From positions 13,380 to 77,379 of the forward strand of contig CAZJJG010000002.1 of the NCBI GenBank assembly GCA_964546275.1: 64,000 bases of DNA, read 5' to 3'. Position 1 is the stretch's first letter; each line of letters begins with the position of its first letter. Positions 43,880 to 52,623 of the stretch are shown in pieces. The notes under the pieces are model-generated. The model did no database searches. It worked only from the letters and a program-made list of their open reading frames with translations, and had not been told where the DNA came from. Source of the DNA: MED-G78 sp964546275 (GTDB taxonomy: Bacteria > Pseudomonadota > Gammaproteobacteria > Magnimaribacterales > D2472). A program made the position numbers and the translations under genes.

Positions 43880-45375
43880 TGAGCTCACTTGGCATTATCT
43901 TTCCAGATCAGCTTTCAAAAAATAATAAGGTATATGAATCGTTATCGAGTGAAGATGATTTGCTTATCTACGAGCCTGTTGAAGCGTTTTATAAGAATAC
44001 ATACCACAAGCAAAAGTTAGTATTTTTATTAGCTTCATTAAGAAATCTCAAAGAAGTCCTTTCTCCTAAATTTAATATTATTCACGAAAAAATCAGCCCA
44101 CAAAGAACAAAATTTTTAAACTCATATTTAAATGAGTTATTTAAAAAGAATGATTATGACGAAATATTTGTTACTAAGCCTGGTGATTACCAAACCCTTT
44201 CTGAATTAATGTTTTTTGCGCAGAGCCGAGGAAAGGTTTTGCATATTTTGGAAGATACAAAATTTATTTCCGAATTAGATGACTTTAAAGATTGGGCTGA
44301 TGGTAAAAAAAGTTTAGTACAAGAGTTTTATTATAGATGGCTAAGAAAAAAATATTCTATTTTGATGGATGATGGTAAACCTGTTTCAGGAAAATGGAAT
44401 TTGGATAAAGAAAATAGAGCTAGTATTTCAAAATTAAAAGAAGCTCCACCGGAAAGACTAAAAAATCCTATAGATTCCATAACTTTTGACGTTATGGTAG
44501 AAATTGAGAAAATATTTCCTAAATCATACGGAGACTTGGAGAAATTTAATTGGGTAGTAACTCATAAAGATGCCTGGATAAATCTCCAAGATTTTTTAGA
44601 TAGATATTTATTCAACTACGGGACATTTCAAGATGCAATTAATAAAGATGATCCTTTTGTATTTCATTCTCTCCTTTCACCTTATTTAAATATTGGATTG
44701 CTTGATCCTATGGATTGTATAAATGAATGTGAAAGAAGATTTCGCGATCCATCTAATGATATTCCGTTAAATTCAGTTGAAGGCTTTATTAGGCAGATTC
44801 TAGGCTGGCGAGAGTTCATAAGAGGAGTTTACTGGGAAAATATGCCTGAATATAAAGGTTTAAATTTTTGGAGTCACAAGGGTAAACTTAATTCAAATTG
44901 GTATGAGGGTAATACAGGTATACCCCCTTTGGATGACGCAATTCAAGAAACCTTAGACTATGGGTATACCCATCATATTAATAGATTGATGATTATTTCA
45001 AATATAATGAATCTATCTAGAGTAAGCCCGCACCATATGTATGATTGGTTTATGGAGATGTATGTAGATGCTCATGATTGGGTTATGGTTCCCAATGTAT
45101 ATGGCATGGGAACTTATGCTGACGGTGGTATTTTTTCAACTAAACCTTATATTTGCGGTTCAAGTTACATGTTAAGAATGTCCAACTATAAAAAGGGAGA
45201 TTGGTGTGATGTTGTTGATGGTTTATATTGGAAATTTATCGAGGACAATATTAGTTTTTTTAAAAAAAGTCCAAGGCTTGCTCTTATGCCAAGAGCATTA
45301 GAGAAACTAAACAAGGATCGAAAAAGGTTAATCTTTAGCGCAGCTGAAGAATTTATTAAAAGAAATACCTATTAG
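43879..45375 (+). CDS. Photolyase/cryptochrome of the FeS-BCP (DPRP) group, lacking Cys ligands
   Basis: Flavoprotein of 498 residues related to bacterial (6-4) photolyases (PhrB; deoxyribodipyrimidine photolyase-related family). Family blocks are IIFPDQLSKNNK at the start, GWREFIRGVYWENMP, INRLMIISNIMNL and YGMGTYADGGIFSTKPYI. In PhrB the region after RMSxY holds a Cys-rich loop binding a 4Fe-4S cluster. Here it reads RMSNYKKGDWCDVVDGLYW (Cys443 only), so the cluster site appears deleted. Start overlaps the PhoD-like stop by one base. DNA repair is likely but not proven. Confidence 0.87.
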   Translation: MSSLGIIFPDQLSKNNKVYESLSSEDDLLIYEPVEAFYKNTYHKQKLVFLLASLRNLKEVLSPKFNIIHEKISPQRTKFLNSYLNELFKKNDYDEIFVTKPGDYQTLSELMFFAQSRGKVLHILEDTKFISELDDFKDWADGKKSLVQEFYYRWLRKKYSILMDDGKPVSGKWNLDKENRASISKLKEAPPERLKNPIDSITFDVMVEIEKIFPKSYGDLEKFNWVVTHKDAWINLQDFLDRYLFNYGTFQDAINKDDPFVFHSLLSPYLNIGLLDPMDCINECERRFRDPSNDIPLNSVEGFIRQILGWREFIRGVYWENMPEYKGLNFWSHKGKLNSNWYEGNTGIPPLDDAIQETLDYGYTHHINRLMIISNIMNLSRVSPHHMYDWFMEMYVDAHDWVMVPNVYGMGTYADGGIFSTKPYICGSSYMLRMSNYKKGDWCDVVDGLYWKFIEDNISFFKKSPRLALMPRALEKLNKDRKRLIFSAAEEFIKRNTY

Positions 45376-46232
45376 TCAGAATAGTCTAGATCGGAGAGCA
45401 TAAATGGAATGGCGGCCTCTGACATTTGCTTGGTATCATGATTTACCCCTCTCACAAGCTGATACTTCCATCGAAAAGGTACCTGGAAATAATTTCCAAC
45501 ATTGATTAACGAATTAAAATAGTTTTTACCTCTCATCAGCCTATCAGAGCCCTGCTCCATAGAGCCTTTGGTCTTATTTAAACTCTTTGATAATGGATCA
45601 TTGTCTTTACTGCCTAACAAGAGCAGAACCTCTCTAGACATAAGCCATTCCAACCTACCTGGCTCTAGTGGCATATTTTTAATTCCCCAAGGAAATGGCT
45701 TGGATTCAACAAAGGTATACCAGCCAGCGCTTCCTATAGCTGCTCTTTCTATAGCCTGATCTTCTCCATACATAAGATATCTATGAATAAACTGAGATCC
45801 TCCTGAAAACCCAAACATTAAATATGTATCACTCTCTAAATTATATTTACTTTGAAAATATGTATAAAAAGATTTTATAGAACCTGTTAGCCATGTATTT
45901 TTATCTGTATTGATAACTCCTGAAGATGTCGACATTTCAAGCGTGTGATAAGAGCGAAAATTTCTTTTAATAAAATGTGGAGCTACCAAAATTATATTCT
46001 TATCTTTTGAGCTCTCTATCCATTGCTCTAAGTAAAACTCTGCATTCCTGCTAGCGCCATGGATCACAAATAAGACCTTGGTATCTGAATTTATTTCTTT
46101 AGGAAGAACATACAACAGATCAACATCTGGTTTATTCCAGGCAGCATAAGTAACAATTTTAATGTCATTAGCAAAAATGTTGGAAGAAAGTATAAAAGCG
46201 GTAAAGAAGATGCTTCTAAAATAATGATTCAT
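45372..46232 (-). CDS. Secreted alpha/beta hydrolase (esterase-like)
   Basis: Product of 286 residues with a signal peptide (about 1-21, ending IFA). The hydrolase fold shows VLFVIHGASRNAEFYLEQW (oxyanion region) and the nucleophile elbow GFSGGSQF. A late His is in RGVNHDTKQMSEAAIPF. It resembles polyhydroxybutyrate depolymerase or feruloyl-esterase-like proteins; the substrate is not clear. Its 3' end overlaps the photolyase gene by four bases. Confidence 0.75.
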   Translation of the reverse strand: MNHYFRSIFFTAFILSSNIFANDIKIVTYAAWNKPDVDLLYVLPKEINSDTKVLFVIHGASRNAEFYLEQWIESSKDKNIILVAPHFIKRNFRSYHTLEMSTSSGVINTDKNTWLTGSIKSFYTYFQSKYNLESDTYLMFGFSGGSQFIHRYLMYGEDQAIERAAIGSAGWYTFVESKPFPWGIKNMPLEPGRLEWLMSREVLLLLGSKDNDPLSKSLNKTKGSMEQGSDRLMRGKNYFNSLINVGNYFQVPFRWKYQLVRGVNHDTKQMSEAAIPFMLSDLDYSD

Positions 46233-46338
46233 AGATTTTTATCTTTTTTTTCAAAATAATATATATATGTTTAACATTCTATCAAGCTAATTATATTATT
46301 GGGTTAAAATACTCAAATAATATTGACCTTAACTATCT

Positions 46339-47463
46339 ATGCAGAAAGAAACTCTTGCAATGGCACAAAAAGATATCTCTAAAATTCATGAAAGCCCTTT
46401 TAAGCTTGTCTTTGTATCAAGCGGCGGCGGAACGAATGCAATATCTTCTATGCTTGAAGTTCCAGGAGCAAGTAATACAATCTTGGAATCTTATATTCCA
46501 TATGCAAAAGAGTCCTTAAATGCCTACTTAAACAAAAAACCTGATCATTATTGTAGTCTTGATACGAGTTTAAGTATGGCTGCACGAGCATTTCAAAAAG
46601 CTAAGAAATTAATGCCAGAAACTGATCCTAAATATCTATTAGGCATCTCTGTAACTGCTAGTTTAGTTACAACCTATGAAAAGCTAGGGGAACATAAATT
46701 TTTTATAACTCTGCAGACAGAAAATTATAGTAAGACTGTAAGTTGTATTTTAGATAAAGGTATTCGTACTAGAGATGCAGAAGAAAATTTAGTTTCAGCA
46801 TATATTTTTATGCTAATAGCTGAGGCCTGCAGTATAGATTTTAAAAAACCTGTTCATAAAGAATCTGTGGATATAAATATTGTAAATGCATCAAAATCTT
46901 GGATTAAGTTAATAAACAATGAAATTAATTTTGTAAGTAATCATAATAATTTTACGCCTGAGCTAATATTTCCAGGCTCATTTAATCCCTTGCATCAAGG
47001 TCATATTGAAATGAGAGAATTAGCTGAAAAAAGAACTGGCATGCAAGTAACGTTTGAAATATGTATTGAGAATGCAGAAAAGCCGCCTTTAACCTTTCAT
47101 GAAATGAAGAGAACAATAGATCAATTTTCAAACAATGACAGTTGGGTAATGACGAGGCATGGACGTTTTAGTGAAAAGGCAAAACTATTTCCTAATTCTG
47201 TATTTATTATTGGAGCTGATACATTGGTTAGAATAATGGATGAAAAGTTTTATTTAAATCGAAGGGATCTTATTAGCCATATAGAAAGGTTTAATGATCA
47301 TAATATTAACTTCCTCGTATTTGGTAGAAAGGTAAAAGATAGCTTTGTAACTCTTGATCAAGTAGACGTACCTAAGTCTATTAAATCTAGATTTACTGGA
47401 ATAGATGAAACAGGATTTAGGCAAGACATCTCTTCTAGATCATTAAGATTAGAGAAAATTTAG
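46339..47463 (+). CDS. CinA-like domain fused to a NadD-like nucleotidyltransferase
   Basis: Two-domain protein of 374 residues. Residues about 20-165 resemble the CinA C-terminal (NMN amidohydrolase, PncC) domain: VSSGGGTNAISSML in place of the ESCTGG motif, then VPGASNTILESYIPYAKESL; the later GISGxAGP motif is degenerate (GISVTASL). Residues about 208-374 form a HIGH-type nucleotidyltransferase: PGSFNPLHQGH at 212-222, FIIGADTLVRI, and DISSRSLR in place of ISSTxIR. The pairing suggests a role in pyridine nucleotide salvage. No signal peptide. Confidence 0.75.
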   Translation: MQKETLAMAQKDISKIHESPFKLVFVSSGGGTNAISSMLEVPGASNTILESYIPYAKESLNAYLNKKPDHYCSLDTSLSMAARAFQKAKKLMPETDPKYLLGISVTASLVTTYEKLGEHKFFITLQTENYSKTVSCILDKGIRTRDAEENLVSAYIFMLIAEACSIDFKKPVHKESVDINIVNASKSWIKLINNEINFVSNHNNFTPELIFPGSFNPLHQGHIEMRELAEKRTGMQVTFEICIENAEKPPLTFHEMKRTIDQFSNNDSWVMTRHGRFSEKAKLFPNSVFIIGADTLVRIMDEKFYLNRRDLISHIERFNDHNINFLVFGRKVKDSFVTLDQVDVPKSIKSRFTGIDETGFRQDISSRSLRLEKI

Positions 47464-47464
47464 G

Positions 47465-47686
47465 CAAAAAAAAACAGAGCCAGGCTCTGTTCTTCAGTTC
47501 GAGTTCCTTAGGGGTCTAAAGTGAGATTCTCTCTAGCTCCTTGAATTCTTTCTCTGGAATTCTTGGTGGGTTTTTTAAGCTCTTTTTTATCGTCGACTCT
47601 TAAAAACGCTTTCACCCTCAGGTCTCTTTCTATGTTCTCTCTCTAATTCTCGTCTGCAGTTGGTCTTTAGTCGGATGCGATAGGTA
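47465..47686 (-). ncRNA. Orphan transcription unit, candidate small RNA of about 220 bases
   Basis: The 361-base stretch between the fusion gene and the indoleamine dioxygenase gene holds a self-contained minus-strand unit: TTGACA (47720-47715), 16 bases, TAGTAT (47698-47693), then about 220 purine-rich bases ending in a strong terminator (47466-47491). It matches none of tmRNA, 6S, SRP RNA or RNase P RNA that I can recall. A 35-codon frame with a GTG start (47615-47508; product begins MKAFLRVDDKKELKK) lies inside and is highly basic, so a small protein is possible. Function unknown. Confidence 0.5.
47466..47491 (-). terminator. Terminator of the orphan minus-strand unit
   Basis: AACAGAG (47473-47479), loop CCAGG, CTCTGTT (47485-47491), followed on the minus strand by a run of nine T. 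The T-run exists only on the minus side, so it is directional. It may also help end the fusion-gene transcript weakly. Confidence 0.85.
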
Positions 47687-47692
47687 AAGTTA

Positions 47693-47720
47693 ATACTACA
47701 CCGATTTTTTCTATTGTCAA
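47693..47720 (-). promoter_or_regulatory. Sigma-70 promoter of the orphan unit
   Basis: Consensus -35 TTGACA and a -10 of TAGTAT, with TG two bases before the -10 region (TGTAGTAT). Spacing 16. Expected first base near 47686. It is one of the best sigma-70 matches in the window. Confidence 0.65.
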
Positions 47721-47779
47721 CATCTTTTATAAAAAAGATTAAGTTATTTAAGATTTGTTAAAAAATGCTATTAATTAGA

Positions 47780-47828
47780 TATAATTTATACACATATGTC
47801 ATCATTTATGGCGTATAAAAAAATATGA
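47780..47828 (+). promoter_or_regulatory. -10 box and ten-codon upstream frame before the dioxygenase gene
   Basis: TATAAT (47780-47785) is followed by a ten-codon frame from ATG 47796 (MSSFMAYKKI) whose TGA overlaps the dioxygenase ATG at 47825 (ATGA). There is no ribosome site before either ATG. The short frame could start near the mRNA 5' end and couple translation to the gene. It has no Trp codons, so classical attenuation is unlikely. Confidence 0.35.
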
Positions 47829-48982
47829 CTCATTCTTTTTTACCTAACACTTCTCCAATAAAAACCTATACAGATACTTCCAATGAATCTTTGATGAGAT
47901 TGCAGGAAATTGCTACTCAGCTTCCTAAGCTACTTTTAACAGGTAAAGTTCAGTCAACTATTAAGGCGCTTGCTGATGAAGATCTTTCTGTTAATGAGCT
48001 ATTTATTGAGAACCGAACACAAAATATTAAGCTAGCTATGGTCCATCTAAGTTTTATTGCTCATGCTTATATTTGGGGTGGACCTAAGCCAGAAGGATTA
48101 CTTCCAACAGCTTTAGCAACTCCATGGGTTAAAGTTTCAAAAAATTTAGGTAGGCCACCTATTCTAAGTTACGCAAGTTATTGTTTAGATAATTGGTTCA
48201 AAATTAATGATGATGAAAAGATTTCATTAGATAATGTTGGCCTAATAACAAACTTTCTAGGTGGAGTTGATGAGGATTGGTTTGTAACTATTCATGTCTG
48301 TATTGAAAATGCAGCATCTGAAGCAATATCCTCTGCTAAGGCACTATCAGAAATGACTGATAAAAATACTGAAGATGAGATACTTCTTCATCTTAAAGAA
48401 ATTACAAAATCATTAGGAAAAGTAAATAAAATATTTTCTCGAATGCCGGAAAAATGTGACCCTTATATTTATTACCATAGAGTAAGACCTTTTATTTTTG
48501 GGACTAAAGATAATCCTGATTTAAAAGAAGGATTAATATATGAAAGTGAGTTTGATAATAAAGCTCAATTCTTTAGAGGTGAAACTGGCGCTCAAAGTAG
48601 CATCATGCCTTTCTTAGATGGAGCCCTAGGCGTCTATCACACGAAAGACAGTCTAAGACATTACCTTAATGAAATGCGTGATTATATGCCTCCTGAGCAC
48701 AGAGCAATGATTGATGAAGTGGAAGCTAAATCTCAAGCTATTACACTAATAAATCAATCAAGAAAATTAGTAGATGAATACAATAATTGTCTTGAAGAAA
48801 TTAGAGCATTTAGGGCATTGCATTTGGAGTTTGCCGGAACTTATATCAATAAACAATCTCAGATAAAAAATCCATTTGGCAGAGGTGGTTCTACTATTAC
48901 TGGAACAGGCGGAACACCATTTATGAAATACTTAAAAAAGCACAGAGATGAGACAGAGGATCAGAAAATTAATTCAGATTAG
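47825..48982 (+). CDS. Indoleamine 2,3-dioxygenase family protein
   Basis: Heme enzyme of 385 residues expected to open the indole ring of tryptophan or a related indole to a formylkynurenine-type product. Family blocks are GRPPILSYASYCLDNW, FFRGETGAQSSIMPFLD and the C-terminal GTGGTPFMKYLKKH. The proximal heme His is probably His333 in HLEFAGTYI. Length is near that of other bacterial and fungal IDO-like proteins. No other kynurenine-pathway gene is in the window, so the in vivo role is open. Confidence 0.9.
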   Translation: MTHSFLPNTSPIKTYTDTSNESLMRLQEIATQLPKLLLTGKVQSTIKALADEDLSVNELFIENRTQNIKLAMVHLSFIAHAYIWGGPKPEGLLPTALATPWVKVSKNLGRPPILSYASYCLDNWFKINDDEKISLDNVGLITNFLGGVDEDWFVTIHVCIENAASEAISSAKALSEMTDKNTEDEILLHLKEITKSLGKVNKIFSRMPEKCDPYIYYHRVRPFIFGTKDNPDLKEGLIYESEFDNKAQFFRGETGAQSSIMPFLDGALGVYHTKDSLRHYLNEMRDYMPPEHRAMIDEVEAKSQAITLINQSRKLVDEYNNCLEEIRAFRALHLEFAGTYINKQSQIKNPFGRGGSTITGTGGTPFMKYLKKHRDETEDQKINSD

Positions 48983-48983
48983 T

Positions 48984-49178
48984 TTAATTGTGTGGAGGTA
49001 ATTTAGCTTCAATAAACCACTCATGCACTCTCTTTACAGGATTAAATTTTTTCATTCTCATTTTTTTATTTTCGAGAATAAAGTTCCTAGTTTTGATAGC
49101 GGTATAGTGATACGTATGATGATCTCTAGTTTCACCTTCAGGTATTAAATATACTTTTGTTTGTTTCTTGTCAGCCAT
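48984..49178 (-). CDS. rpmG: Ribosomal protein bL33, divergent
   Basis: Basic protein of 64 residues. The C-terminal MKKFNPVKRVHEWFIEAKL lines up with KKFDPVVRQHVIYKEAK of bL33, and the N-terminal half has the TKVYLIPE and YTAIKTRN strands. No cysteine pair, so it is the zinc-free form. Longer than E. coli L33 (55) because of an insertion around TRDHHTYHY and a short tail. Start set at ATG 49178; a TTG four codons upstream is less likely. The usual partner rpmB (L28) is not adjacent. Confidence 0.72.
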   Translation of the reverse strand: MADKKQTKVYLIPEGETRDHHTYHYTAIKTRNFILENKKMRMKKFNPVKRVHEWFIEAKLPPHN

Positions 49179-49236
49179 AATTAGACGCAATTATACACAA
49201 ATAAGTGATAAATAATATTGAAAATATCTATTTAAA

Positions 49237-50157
49237 TTAATTATTTTTATTTATAAAATTAAAGTAATTTATATTGCCGTATAAACAAGTCAGCTCTCTA
49301 GTAATTACCCCAATCCTAATCTTTTCTAGAAGATCTTTATGAATAGAAGATTTATCTAAAAGGAACTCCTTTTTAAAGGAATCGTGATTTATAAGACTTT
49401 CTAGAGTTCTGCTTAAGCCGCCCGCTAGATAAATACCATTTCCAGGCATGTAAGCCAAAGCTAAGTCAGAAAGAACATGAGCCAAACTTTTTATAAACCC
49501 TGAAATTATTTCTTGAGCCGCGCATTCATTTTCATTAAATCTTTTAATAACCTCTTCTGCTGAAATATTATTTCCTGTTAATGCTGCATAGAGTTTTGAT
49601 ATACCAGTTCCAGAAAGAATATCTTCAAGAGTTACAAAATTATTTATCTCGGAGATATTAAAATTCTTTATTAATCCATGAGTCCAGTTTGTTGTATTGC
49701 CTATTTCGGTAGCAAGAACAGAGCCATTATTGATAAAAGCAGCTCCTAATCCAGTTCCAGGTCCTAAAACTAAACTGTTTGAATTGAAAGATACTCCTTC
49801 TTTAATATATTTAATATTATCTTCAGCTGTTGTAGAAAGACTATAGCCAATTGACTCCCAGTCATTTAATAAATAGCATTCTTCTAATAAAAAATTTTCT
49901 TTTATTTGATCTGCATCTGCAGAAAAAGATCTATTAGTCATGGAGATAGTATTTAAGACTTTAGGCCCAGCTATAGAAAAAACAGCACTTTTGATATCTA
50001 AATTTGGGTGATTAATTAAGTCATTAATAATTGTGTCAAAGTTATCTAGGTTATCCAGCGACATTCGCTTAGAGTCATATATAGAAATATCTCCTAATTT
50101 TGAGTAGGCATATCTCATATTGGTGCCGCCGATATCTACTAATAGAACATCACTCAT
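49237..50157 (-). CDS. glk: Glucokinase
   Basis: Cytoplasmic sugar kinase of 306 residues of the proteobacterial Glk group. ATP-binding VDIGGTNMRYAY, the LNDWESIGYSL catalytic Asp region, LGPGTGLGAAF and IYLAGGLSRTLE are visible. Its ATG overlaps the GH3 stop by one base (TAATG), so the two are coupled: glucose freed by the GH3 enzyme and imported by the SSS symporter is phosphorylated here. Confidence 0.92.
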   Translation of the reverse strand: MSDVLLVDIGGTNMRYAYSKLGDISIYDSKRMSLDNLDNFDTIINDLINHPNLDIKSAVFSIAGPKVLNTISMTNRSFSADADQIKENFLLEECYLLNDWESIGYSLSTTAEDNIKYIKEGVSFNSNSLVLGPGTGLGAAFINNGSVLATEIGNTTNWTHGLIKNFNISEINNFVTLEDILSGTGISKLYAALTGNNISAEEVIKRFNENECAAQEIISGFIKSLAHVLSDLALAYMPGNGIYLAGGLSRTLESLINHDSFKKEFLLDKSSIHKDLLEKIRIGVITRELTCLYGNINYFNFINKNN

Positions 50158-52616
50158 TATTGAATTCCTGAGGCTAAATTAGAGCAACTAATATTTTTTG
50201 GTAATTTGCTATCTATAATTTTTATAGAATGTAGATCTATTTCCCAATTTCCATTCGTTAAAAAAAGCGTTCTAATGTCTATATTTGAAATATCAAGACC
50301 GCCTTCTTCTAAACATGTAAGGGGTATATGCAACTTAGACCAGTCTGTTAATTTTTTTGTGCTAAAAAGGGGTGAAACATCAATAGCTCCTCTGCATAAC
50401 TCATAACCATTGCCTGCACATGTCGAACTCAAATATATTGGTGATTTGCTGACTCTATTTACTTTCATTTCGAATTCAAATACAGGGTTAGTCATGTACT
50501 TAATATCAAGAAAAGAGTCTGCAAGAATGCCCCAGGCATTGTAATTATCAGATTTAAAAAATTTAATATTTTTTGCATCATCTTGCTTTTTATAATCAAA
50601 CTTATATAAAGTTATATTTTTTAGTTTACTTGTAAAAATATCAGACTGGATCTGTTCAACATCTGCTCCTTCTTGGACAAATTCAACTCCCGGAGAATAT
50701 GAGCTTCCTATAAATAGAACTATTTCTTCAAGCTCTTTTATAGCTTTTATTTCTTTTACATCTTCTAAGTCTTCTTTAAAAGAATAATCTAAACCATAGT
50801 TATAAGGAAATAATGGTTCGTAAGTGGCATCTTTAAAATTAGGATTTTGATCTATAGATTTTGGCCAAGAAAAAGATAACTTGCCTTTAAAATCATAATT
50901 AACTTTTCCATCTTTTAAAAATATTACATCACTGATTCCTTCTACAGCTGAGCCTGGAAGCCATGCAGCAACAAATGCTGTTGAAAGATTAAGCTCTGTA
51001 TTTATTTCAAGCGGTCTTCCTGATAAAAATATAGATACTAGTGGAATATCTTGATTAGCTAATTTTTTCATAATATCTAAATATGAAGTATCTTTAGCAA
51101 TAAATTCAAGGTCTTGTCTGTCTCCGTCACCTTCAGCATAAGGCTCTTCTCCGTAGATAACTATTACGGAGTCTGGTTTTTGTTTATAAGATCCATCATT
51201 AGAAAACTCTATACTTCCACCCTGACTAATAATGGTTGAGGCTAGCGTTGTGTAGATATCGTTTACATTTTTATAATCTGAATTTTTATTATCGCGGGCT
51301 TGCCAAGTTATAGTCCATCCACCCATTTGATTATTAATTGATTGAGCAGCCTTACCAACCACAACAAAATGCTTAGAAGGATTTAATGGCAAAATATTTT
51401 CATTATTTTTAAGAAGAACTAGTGATTCTCTTACAGCCTGTCTGGCAATCTCAAAATGCTCCGGTGCACCTACAAAATTATCTTTATATTCATGTGGCTT
51501 TAGTCCATCTAAAAGACCTATCTGCATTTTAACTCTAAGTATTCTTCTTACAGCATCATTGATTCTTTCAAGTGGTATAGAACCATTTTTTACTTGTTTG
51601 AGAGTTGTTTTATATAACTCTTGCCACTCATCAGGCACCATAAAAACATCAACTCCTGCATTAAATGCCTGGGGGCAATCTGTATTAGTACAGCCTCTAA
51701 CTTGACCATGACCATTCCAGTCTCCAACAACAAGACCCTTAAAGTTCATTTCCGTTTTTAAAATATCATTTAATAGATATTTATTTCCATGCATTTTTTT
51801 TCCATTCCATGAATTAAAACTAGCCATTATTGACTGAACGCATGCATCTAATGCTTTAAAGTATGGCTCTCCATGTAAATTTTTTAATCCAAGCTCACTT
51901 ATAGTTGAATTGCCTTGATCAATACCATCGATTGTTCCGCCATCACCGATAAAATGTTTTGCTGTAGCTAACATATGATTCTTGCCAAGGAAGTTATCGC
52001 CCTCTCCTTGCAGACCATAAATCATAGCTTGACCAAGCTCTGCTACCAACTCTGGATCTTCAGAATAGCCTTCATAAGTCCTACCCCAAGTATCATTCTG
52101 AGGCACAGTAATAGTGGGGGCAAATGTCCAAGGTATACCTGTTGAAAGAACTTCTTTTGCAACAGCTTTACCTATTTTTTTAATTAATTGAGGGTTTCTT
52201 GTAGCGCCTAATCCAATGTTATGGGGGAAAATGGTGGCACCAATTACATTATTATGACCATGTACTGCATCTGTACCCCAGAGAATTGGGATGATATCAC
52301 CATCAATTACCGGAGAAGCTTCGTAATAAGCTTTACTAAGATCTTTCCAGTCTTGTATTGAGCTGTACTTATTCTTATTTGGATACCTTCCACCGCCATT
52401 TAAGATGGATCCAAGTTTAAATTTTTTAGCTAGCTCTGGAGTTACTGCATCTATATCAGGCATGATGACCTGACCCACTTTCTCTCTAAGAGACATGTTG
52501 TTGATAATTTCTTCAATCCTCTCCATGTCTGGAGATGGGCATGTGTTCTGATGCGACCAATTAACTTCTGCAGAGATATTTAAAGAAATCAGAAAGATAA
52601 AAATAAACTTTTTCAT
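50157..52616 (-). CDS. Secreted beta-glucosidase / exo-glucanase, GH3
   Basis: Glycoside hydrolase of 819 residues with a signal peptide (about 1-16). The GH3 N-terminal TIM barrel contains ILWGTDAVHGHNNV, ATAKHFIGDG and the nucleophile Asp in GLVVGDWNGHGQV. The GH3 C-terminal domain (about 400-620) and a final beta-sandwich of about 150 residues (LYKFDYKKQDDAKNIKFF onward) resemble the ExoP-type domain of marine exo-1,3/1,4-beta-glucanases. It likely releases glucose from beta-glucans or oligosaccharides in the periplasm or outside. Middle gene of SSS-GH3-glk. Confidence 0.92.
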   Translation of the reverse strand: MKKFIFIFLISLNISAEVNWSHQNTCPSPDMERIEEIINNMSLREKVGQVIMPDIDAVTPELAKKFKLGSILNGGGRYPNKNKYSSIQDWKDLSKAYYEASPVIDGDIIPILWGTDAVHGHNNVIGATIFPHNIGLGATRNPQLIKKIGKAVAKEVLSTGIPWTFAPTITVPQNDTWGRTYEGYSEDPELVAELGQAMIYGLQGEGDNFLGKNHMLATAKHFIGDGGTIDGIDQGNSTISELGLKNLHGEPYFKALDACVQSIMASFNSWNGKKMHGNKYLLNDILKTEMNFKGLVVGDWNGHGQVRGCTNTDCPQAFNAGVDVFMVPDEWQELYKTTLKQVKNGSIPLERINDAVRRILRVKMQIGLLDGLKPHEYKDNFVGAPEHFEIARQAVRESLVLLKNNENILPLNPSKHFVVVGKAAQSINNQMGGWTITWQARDNKNSDYKNVNDIYTTLASTIISQGGSIEFSNDGSYKQKPDSVIVIYGEEPYAEGDGDRQDLEFIAKDTSYLDIMKKLANQDIPLVSIFLSGRPLEINTELNLSTAFVAAWLPGSAVEGISDVIFLKDGKVNYDFKGKLSFSWPKSIDQNPNFKDATYEPLFPYNYGLDYSFKEDLEDVKEIKAIKELEEIVLFIGSSYSPGVEFVQEGADVEQIQSDIFTSKLKNITLYKFDYKKQDDAKNIKFFKSDNYNAWGILADSFLDIKYMTNPVFEFEMKVNRVSKSPIYLSSTCAGNGYELCRGAIDVSPLFSTKKLTDWSKLHIPLTCLEEGGLDISNIDIRTLFLTNGNWEIDLHSIKIIDSKLPKNISCSNLASGIQ

Positions 52617-52623
52617 AGCTGAT

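Noticed and set aside
47465..47700. tmRNA, 6S RNA, SRP RNA or RNase P RNA in the orphan unit
   Set aside because: No CCA-ending tRNA-like part, no ALAA-type tag frame, no GGAAGCAG-type SRP loop, no long 6S-type closing stem and too short for RNase P RNA.
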